DNA of 9,264 nucleotides from Bacteroidota bacterium (GTDB lineage: Bacteria; Bacteroidota; Rhodothermia; Balneolales; HLUCCA01). Shown one piece after another: positions 5,559-9,264 of this stretch. The stretch's first letter is position 1; the number at the start of each line of letters is the position of its first letter. Under the pieces are notes generated by a model. It had not been told where the DNA came from, searched no databases, and saw only the letters and a program-made list of their open reading frames with translations. The stretch is taken from positions 1 through 9,264 of the forward strand of contig DLXM01000087.1 of assembly GCA_003448835.1 (NCBI GenBank), in the 5' to 3' direction. The position numbers were made by a program, and so were the translations under genes.

Positions 5559-5883
5559 TGTCGATAAGTTGCTACTCGATGTTGTATCTGCATGTGAGGA
5601 CATGTTGGCATTTCATGAAGGAATCACATTCGATGCTTTTTTGCAGGACAAAATGCTTCAACTCGCTACTGAAAGACAGTTTGAAATAATTGGAGAGGCA
5701 ATCGCTCGATTAAGCAGGATAGATGATGTTAGACTTCAAAAAAACATCCCTGAATATAGAAATATTATCGGTTTTCGAAATGTCATTGCACATGGATATG
5801 ATGTAATCGATCAGGCTGTTTTATGGGATTTTGCTGCACACAAAGTTCCGGATTTGCTGGTCAGAGTGAAATCATATAATTAA
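5548..5883 (+). CDS. hepT: HepT toxin, HEPN-domain RNase (DUF86)
   Basis: The 111-residue protein is a HEPN-fold RNase of the HepT/DUF86 family. Helices 1-2 carry TERQFEIIGEAIARLS, and near the C-terminus R77NVIAH82GY84 is the conserved RX4HXY motif: arginine and histidine form the RNase site and the tyrosine is the residue AMPylated by MntA. The motif and the length are intact, so this is one of the few complete toxin-antitoxin pairs here. It overlaps mntA by 11 bases. A hairpin begins 18 bases after the stop. Confidence 0.95.
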   Translation: MQLNVDKLLLDVVSACEDMLAFHEGITFDAFLQDKMLQLATERQFEIIGEAIARLSRIDDVRLQKNIPEYRNIIGFRNVIAHGYDVIDQAVLWDFAAHKVPDLLVRVKSYN

Positions 5884-5900
5884 CCAGGCTTTTTAATATT

Positions 5901-5929
5901 TCACCTGAAAAACGGACATTTTCTGGTGA
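5901..5929 (+). terminator. Hairpin downstream of hepT, possible terminator
   Basis: TCACCTGAAAA (5901-5911) pairs with TTTTCTGGTGA (5919-5929) over 11 bp with one T-T mismatch and a 7-base loop. Only a short T run (ATTTTG) follows, so intrinsic termination would be weak. Confidence 0.4.
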
Positions 5930-5956
5930 TTTTGATGATGTAAACAATTTTCTTAC

Positions 5957-6035
5957 TAAAACAAGGGTAACATTAGGTAAAATAATGACTAAAACAAGGG
6001 TAAATCTTGAAATTTTCTTACAAAAACAAGGGTAA
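5957..6035. repeat. Three direct repeats at 32-33 bp spacing
   Basis: AAAACAAGGGTAA occurs three times, ending at 5970, 6003 and 6035. Copies 1 and 2 share the longer ACTAAAACAAGGGTAA. Copies 1 and 3 also share the preceding AATTTTCTTAC. The spacing is close to three helical turns. Confidence 0.7.
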
Positions 6036-6096
6036 TTTCAGAAATCAATTGACCATCCGGGTATATATCCCATAAAAGAGATCGGACCAGTTGGCT

Positions 6097-6169
6097 CCGT
6101 TGTCGGTCGATTTTAGCCAGTGTTGAGTGACTTCTAGAAAAAGTACGATTTTACTGAGTCCGACAATGG
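6097..6169. repeat. Long-loop inverted repeat
   Basis: CCGTTGTCGG (6097-6106) pairs along its full length with CCGACAATGG (6160-6169), using one G-T wobble, across 53 bases. The purpose is unknown; it lies about 90 bases before the RHH/DUF433 start. Confidence 0.4.
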
Positions 6170-6210
6170 TACCATTTGGCTACTCACAGGTATTTAAAAG
6201 TTGAATATAA

Positions 6211-6237
6211 TGATTGCAATGATTACATTGATTGCAC
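6211..6237 (+). repeat. Three tandem 9-bp repeats upstream of the RHH antitoxin
   Basis: TGATTGCAA, TGATTACAT and TGATTGCAC follow each other without gaps and end 19 bases before the ATG at 6257. Ribbon-helix-helix proteins bind short repeated half-sites, so this is a candidate operator for the downstream gene product. Confidence 0.5.
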
Positions 6238-6256
6238 ATTAAAATTCAGAAGTATT

Positions 6257-6703
6257 ATGGCTAGTATTACCATCCGAAACTTAGACGAAGAGATTAAAAA
6301 TCGACTCCGGATTCGTGCCGCGCAAAATGGACGATCGATGGAGGAGGAATTGAGAGTGATTCTGCAGAATGTTGCTTTCAATGGGCAGTCAGAGGACAAG
6401 CAATTTAATATCACTCGAGAACCAGCGTCATCCTACAGAATTTCACCACCATCCGGACAACCAACCCAAACGGATTTTCAGGATAAATTTGGTAATAGAA
6501 TTACCATCGACTTGGGCAAACGTTTTGGGAAGCCATGTATCAATAATTCAAGAATCGCTGTAGATGATGTTCTTGGATGGTTTGCGTCCGGAATGACTAT
6601 GGATGATATCTTGGGAGACTTTCCGGAATTGACAAAGGAGCAAATTCAGTTAGCACTTTGTTATGCTGCAACACGTCTTTCAGTACATCAGATGAATCTT
6701 TAA
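6257..6703 (+). CDS. Fusion antitoxin: FitA-like ribbon-helix-helix plus DUF433
   Basis: The 148-residue protein joins two antitoxin-type domains. Residues 1-40 (MASITIRNLDEEIKNRLRIR, then AAQNGRSMEEELRVILQNV) are a FitA-like ribbon-helix-helix DNA-binding domain, normally paired with a FitB PIN RNase. Residues 81-140 (RITIDLGKRFGKPCI, ASGMTMDDILGDFPELTKEQ) are DUF433, the VapB45-like domain normally paired with a DUF5615 PIN-like toxin. The linker is rich in Ser, Pro and Gln. ATG 6257 is chosen because the RHH domain starts there exactly; an upstream frame from 6176 adds 27 unrelated residues encoded by tandem repeats. Neither a FitB nor a DUF5615 gene follows; the next gene is a small unknown 15 bases away. 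It may be an orphan repressor or pair with that protein. Confidence 0.88.
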   Translation: MASITIRNLDEEIKNRLRIRAAQNGRSMEEELRVILQNVAFNGQSEDKQFNITREPASSYRISPPSGQPTQTDFQDKFGNRITIDLGKRFGKPCINNSRIAVDDVLGWFASGMTMDDILGDFPELTKEQIQLALCYAATRLSVHQMNL

Positions 6704-6718
6704 TTGATACACGCTCCT

Positions 6719-6946
6719 ATGGATCATAAAAGAAGCATAAAACTTCCGAAAAGGTTATCGAGTGTACTGAGTTTGCTTCCTGAACAGGGAATGGGGTACC
6801 AGATTGTCGATATTCGACTCAAATCCGGTAAATGGATCACTCAAATACCGGTTTACAATAGTGAACTTCTTGTCATAGATGATATAGAGAATATTCTGTC
6901 TAAGGAAATTACAGCAGTACGCGTCCATGAGGATTCCATAACTTAA
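6719..6946 (+). CDS. Small hypothetical protein downstream of the RHH/DUF433 antitoxin
   Basis: I do not recognise this 75-residue protein. It begins MDHKRSIKLPKRLSSVLSLL, is basic at the N-terminus, and has a central GMGYQIVDIRLKSGKWITQI, which looks like a small beta-rich domain, then IPVYNSELLVIDDIENIL and a final KEITAVRVHEDS. No signal peptide, membrane helix or known nuclease motif is visible; the PIN acidic pattern is absent. A TTG at 6704, directly after the upstream stop, would add five residues, but ATG 6719 is the better start. The 15-base gap implies cotranscription with the RHH/DUF433 gene, in the position where a toxin would be expected. I recall similar small proteins with a GMGYQ-V element as hypotheticals only. 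Confidence 0.65.
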   Translation: MDHKRSIKLPKRLSSVLSLLPEQGMGYQIVDIRLKSGKWITQIPVYNSELLVIDDIENILSKEITAVRVHEDSIT

Positions 6947-7121
6947 TCTAAATCATTATCAAAATTGACCTTCATCATCCCTTTAAGCCCAAACCTCGAA
7001 CCAAGTTTGTCATGATGTTAACGCTCTACACACCATGAATCCACTCCCGGAATAATCGCGCCCGAACGATTTTGGGAAAGCTATTTAACTGGTACTCCAA
7101 AAATTTGTATTTTCATTTACA
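6947..7121. other. Intergenic region before the protease gene, with a hairpin
   Basis: No gene is seen. TCATGATG (7010-7017) pairs with CACCATGA (7031-7038) with one mismatch around a 13-base loop; no T run follows. I found no strong promoter match for the next gene, only TATTTTCA at 7109-7116 without a suitable TTG. Confidence 0.35.
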
Positions 7122-8300
7122 ATGGCAGAAAAAGCATATATAACACCTAATATTCTTAAATGGGCAAGAGAATCGGCAAAAATGTCCGAGGAAGTTGCGG
7201 CTGCCAAAGTTTCTGTGTCTGTTGAACGGTTATTAGAATGGGAAAATGGTATCAAACAACCAACAATTCGGCAAGCTCAAACACTGGCAAAAGCATACAA
7301 AAGACCCTTTGCGTTATTCTTTCTGCCTGATATACCTCGTGATTTTCAACCATTGCAGGACTTTAGGAAATCAGGTTCAATACAGCTGACAACATCTTCT
7401 GTATTTATAATCCGAGAGATTCAGCATAAACAACGCTGGATAAGCGAATTCAATGAAGAAAATCAGGAAACTAAATTGCCTTTTGTTGGTAAATTTTCGG
7501 TGAATGATGATCCTCAAACAGTTGCTTCGGACATTTTAAAGACGTTAAATATTAATCCATCCTCATATAAAACGAATAATCCAATCAAGGAATGGATTGA
7601 CGCGGCTGAATCGAACGGAATATTTGTCTCAAGAACTAGTTTCATTCACTCACGTCTTAAACTTAATTCACGGGAAATACAGGGTTTCGCTATTTCTGAT
7701 CCTTATGCGCCGTTTGTTTTTGTTAATTCAGACGACTGGAACGCACCCCAACTTTTCACTTTGGTACATGAACTTGCTCACATTTGGATTGCGGAAACAG
7801 GAATTTCAAATGAGGTTGAAACTGTTATTGAGAATAAGGATTCTTATCATCCAGTTGAGCTATTCTGCAATATGGTTGCCGCAAATTCTTTAATGCCACA
7901 TGAGATGATGAGAAAGTTGGATTCATCATCATTCACGAGCTCAAATGAAGTTTTTCATACTGCTAAACAATTTGGTGTCAGCACTTTTGCATTGTTAGTA
8001 AGAGCGTTGAATCTTAATCTAATTTCTGTACCTGTTTATTATAAATTAAAAAAACAGGCTGAGCATGATTTTGCAGAGTATTTAATCAAAGAAGAGCAAA
8101 AAAAAGCCAGGCAAAAAGAAAAGGACAAAAAGGGTGGACCGGATTACTATTTACTTCAGTTGAATAGAAATGGTCGTTTGTTTACACAGACTGTATTGGA
8201 TTCGTTTCGTGGTGGATATATTGAACCAACTTTAGCTAGTAATCTGTTAAATGTTCAAGTGACAAAATTTCAGAAGCTTGAGAATCAACTATATCGATGA
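7122..8300 (+). CDS. XRE-HTH/ImmA-IrrE metallopeptidase, antitoxin-side partner of DUF4411
   Basis: The 392-residue protein has an N-terminal XRE helix-turn-helix (about residues 10-60: ILKWARESAKMSEEVAAAKV and RLLEWENGIKQPTIRQA), then RPFALFFLPDIPRDF, the usual bridge to the ImmA/IrrE (COG2856) domain. The zinc site is VHE217LAH220 with H216, and the third ligand is probably E246 in PVELFCNMVAAN. Residues 308-340 are a lysine-rich charged helix, followed by a C-terminal small domain. Proteins of this class repress DNA targets and cleave partner repressors on a stress signal. The stop overlaps the start of the PIN-like DUF4411 gene in ATGA, and this XRE-peptidase plus DUF4411 pair recurs in many genomes as a TA-like module. 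All zinc ligands are present. The cleaved substrate is unknown; it could be the protein itself or one of the many repressors nearby. Confidence 0.93.
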   Translation: MAEKAYITPNILKWARESAKMSEEVAAAKVSVSVERLLEWENGIKQPTIRQAQTLAKAYKRPFALFFLPDIPRDFQPLQDFRKSGSIQLTTSSVFIIREIQHKQRWISEFNEENQETKLPFVGKFSVNDDPQTVASDILKTLNINPSSYKTNNPIKEWIDAAESNGIFVSRTSFIHSRLKLNSREIQGFAISDPYAPFVFVNSDDWNAPQLFTLVHELAHIWIAETGISNEVETVIENKDSYHPVELFCNMVAANSLMPHEMMRKLDSSSFTSSNEVFHTAKQFGVSTFALLVRALNLNLISVPVYYKLKKQAEHDFAEYLIKEEQKKARQKEKDKKGGPDYYLLQLNRNGRLFTQTVLDSFRGGYIEPTLASNLLNVQVTKFQKLENQLYR

Positions 8301-8803
8301 GTAATGAAACAGTTAAATATTGTCTAGATGCAAATGTTCTTATACAAGCTTGGCAAAAATATTATAATCCAACATTCTGCCCCGATTATTGGAAAGTTTT
8401 GAACGAACTTGGTAATAAAGGCAGGATTTTTATCCCGGAAATGGTTTTTGAAGAAATAACAAGAACCGATGACGGATTATCAAGATGGTTGAAGTCAAGT
8501 TATATTCCGGTAGAAAAAATAACCGAGTCAGTTACAAAATGTTTGCTGGATATCTATTCAGCTAATCCCAACCATAAAACATTAGTTGACAATACAAGAG
8601 CACGTTCATTAGCCGACCCATGGATAATAGCGCACGCTTTGAACGAAAATGCAATAGTTGTAACCAAAGAAGAAAAAGTCACCGCTGCTAATGCAAAAAG
8701 AATCAAAATACCCAATGTTTGTGACAACATGGGAATTAAGTGGATTAATGATTTTCAGTTGATCACCGAGTTAGATGTTCAATTCAGTTGTACATTAAAC
8801 TGA
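8297..8803 (+). CDS. DUF4411 PIN-like protein, probable RNase toxin
   Basis: The 168-residue protein fits DUF4411, a branch of the PIN RNase fold. The acidic site is visible as YCLD11ANVLIQAW, then IPEMVFE52EITRTDDGL, D107PWIIAHALNENAIVVT and KEE with T123/E125. The length is normal for the family. PIN toxins cut tRNA, rRNA or mRNA with divalent metal. Its ATG overlaps the stop of the ImmA/IrrE gene, so the two are translated together and the peptidase gene is the probable antitoxin or regulator. No truncation is seen. The 3' end sits within overlapping inverted repeats (8758-8824). A toxin role is inferred from family and context. Confidence 0.92.
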   Translation: MSNETVKYCLDANVLIQAWQKYYNPTFCPDYWKVLNELGNKGRIFIPEMVFEEITRTDDGLSRWLKSSYIPVEKITESVTKCLLDIYSANPNHKTLVDNTRARSLADPWIIAHALNENAIVVTKEEKVTAANAKRIKIPNVCDNMGIKWINDFQLITELDVQFSCTLN

Positions 8804-8806
8804 ATT
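8781..8806 (+). terminator. Hairpin across the DUF4411 stop codon
   Basis: AATTCAGTT (8781-8789) and AACTGAATT (8798-8806) form a perfect 9-bp stem with an 8-base loop that includes the stop codon TGA at 8801. Only TTATC follows, so it may attenuate or terminate transcription weakly before the next gene. Confidence 0.4.
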
Positions 8807-8827
8807 TATCAACGTTAATTGAACCCG

Positions 8828-9136
8828 ATGCAAACTTTCATACATTATTTTCTGCACTTCGGGTTTCCGTTTTTTATTGCATACGGATTCTTTCGGAAGA
8901 ATTGGGTGAAGGTGTATCTGATTTTGCTGGCTACGATGCTGGTGGATCTGGACCATCTGCTGGCGGATCCGATTTTTATGGCGGACCGATGTAGTATCAA
9001 TTTTCATCCACTACACTCGTATTATGCGATGGTTGTCTATACCGCACTGCTATTTTTTCGAAGACCGTTCAACATTATCGGTATCGGACTCTTGTTCCAC
9101 ATGCTCACCGACTTTATAGATTGTTTGTTGATGTAG
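8828..9136 (+). CDS. DUF6122 small integral membrane protein
   Basis: The 102-residue protein has about four hydrophobic segments (roughly residues 3-20, 29-40, 65-77, 82-92). Between and within them lie conserved polar residues: VD40LD42H43LLAD47PIF, RCSINFH60PLH63SYY and FH91MLTD95FID98C. That His/Asp pattern fits the DUF6122 family of Bacteroidota-type genomes, function unknown, possibly metal-binding. ATG 8828 matches the family start (MQTFIHYFLHFGFP); an upstream TTG at 8819 would add MNP and is less likely. It follows the DUF4411 gene by 24 bases but is unlike a TA component and richer in GC, so I take it as a resident gene beside the island. Confidence 0.82.
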   Translation: MQTFIHYFLHFGFPFFIAYGFFRKNWVKVYLILLATMLVDLDHLLADPIFMADRCSINFHPLHSYYAMVVYTALLFFRRPFNIIGIGLLFHMLTDFIDCLLM

Positions 9137-9143
9137 TCACCCT

Positions 9144-9173
9144 GAACGGAGTGTTGATCCGATTCTCCTGTTC
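9144..9173 (+). terminator. Hairpin after the DUF6122 gene
   Basis: GAACGGAG (9144-9151) pairs with CTCCTGTTC (9165-9173) with a single bulged T and a 13-base loop, seven bases after the stop. No T tract follows directly, so it may be a weak or factor-dependent terminator. Confidence 0.4.
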
Positions 9174-9264
9174 TTGGACTACTTGAAGCCACTTCCAACA
9201 CGTTAGGATTTAATTTTCTATAGTAAATAGTGGCGGCCTTTAATTTGGAAGTCCCTTTTTATGA
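9174..9264. other. Unassigned right edge
   Basis: No gene is visible. GCCACT (about 9189) and AGTGGC (about 9229) form a short inverted pair. The final ATGA may or may not be the start of a gene beyond the window. Confidence 0.3.

Larger units (their letters stand above)
5884..6256. other. Gene-free region rich in direct and inverted repeats
   Basis: This stretch of about 370 bases lies between hepT and the RHH/DUF433 gene. It holds a hairpin (5901-5929), three spaced direct repeats (5957-6035), a long-loop inverted repeat (6097-6169) and three tandem 9-mers (6211-6237). A frame without stops and without a start runs from 5880 to 6035 through the direct repeats (reading NNFLTKTRV, then MTKTRVNLEIFLQKQG); I do not recognise it and it may be a gene remnant. 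Confidence 0.5.

Noticed and set aside
5957..6035. CRISPR-like spacing of three repeats
   Set aside because: The shared unit is only 13-16 bases, just three copies exist, the gaps resemble each other in part, and no cas gene is present.
6176..6256. Upstream extension of the RHH/DUF433 gene by 27 residues
   Set aside because: The extension is encoded by the tandem 9-mers and flanking DNA, and the FitA-like family begins exactly at the ATG at 6257.
6704..6718. TTG start of the small unknown gene directly after the upstream stop
   Set aside because: An ATG only 15 bases further gives a more typical start, and the extra residues IHAP look unrelated.
7597..7893. 98-codon frame within the peptidase gene
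   Set aside because: It is a shadow of the ImmA/IrrE coding frame, which carries the HExxH motif across the same bases.
8788..8994. Plus-strand frame of 68 codons with a glycine/serine-rich tail
   Set aside because: It is a shifted frame of the DUF6122 gene; the true frame has membrane segments and conserved His/Asp residues.
9174..9264. tRNA or small RNA at the right edge
   Set aside because: No cloverleaf, anticodon arm or CCA-like end could be drawn; only a short GCCACT/AGTGGC pair is seen.

Overview
The window reads as a toxin-antitoxin and defence island of a Bacteroidota-type bacterium (Bacteroidota or Balneolota). Three things point there: protein families typical of that group (an AbiEi antitoxin about 320 residues long, a HigBA pair with a GTG-started toxin frame, a DUF6122 membrane protein); near absence of Shine-Dalgarno sequences; and promoter-like TTG-N20-TAnnTTT arrangements, plus an exact TATATTTG box ahead of the AbiE operon. 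The two edge genes (a PUA-like/HNH nuclease at the left and the DUF6122 protein at the right) look richer in GC than the middle: bases 541-600 hold 30 G+C of 60, bases 4621-4680 only 16 of 60. This fits an AT-rich acquired block between more resident flanks.

Layout. Bases 1-860 (minus) carry most of a probable modification-dependent HNH nuclease that runs off the left edge. Bases 1041-1409 (plus) hold a HigA antitoxin joined in frame to a 26-codon stub of its HigB toxin. Bases 1698-2393 (minus) hold an XRE antitoxin whose upstream partner gene has a stop at codon 6. Bases 2710-3034 (plus) hold a second, VapI-type HigA preceded by what looks like a four- or five-codon HigB stub. Bases 3177-4959 (minus) are an intact AbiEi/AbiEii type IV system with a four-half-site operator in front. 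Bases 5256-5883 (plus) are an intact MntA/HepT pair. Bases 6257-6946 (plus) encode a ribbon-helix-helix/DUF433 fusion antitoxin without a visible toxin, plus a small unknown protein. Bases 7122-8803 (plus) are an intact XRE-ImmA/IrrE protease and PIN-like DUF4411 pair. Bases 8828-9136 (plus) encode the DUF6122 protein.

Two themes stand out. First, about seven modules of different TA families lie side by side. In three or four of them the toxin is deleted, stubbed or interrupted while the antitoxin frame is intact; MntA/HepT, AbiE and ImmA/DUF4411 still look complete. Second, a repeat of about 56 bp aligns without gaps ahead of both HigA genes (953-1008 and 2574-2629), with a weaker third copy ahead of mntA (5167-5210). 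Each of the two good copies pairs imperfectly with an upstream arm. This may mark cassette junctions or another recombination site, although the core bases do not fit the canonical integron attC consensus.

All family names come from reading motifs by eye; no database search was run.
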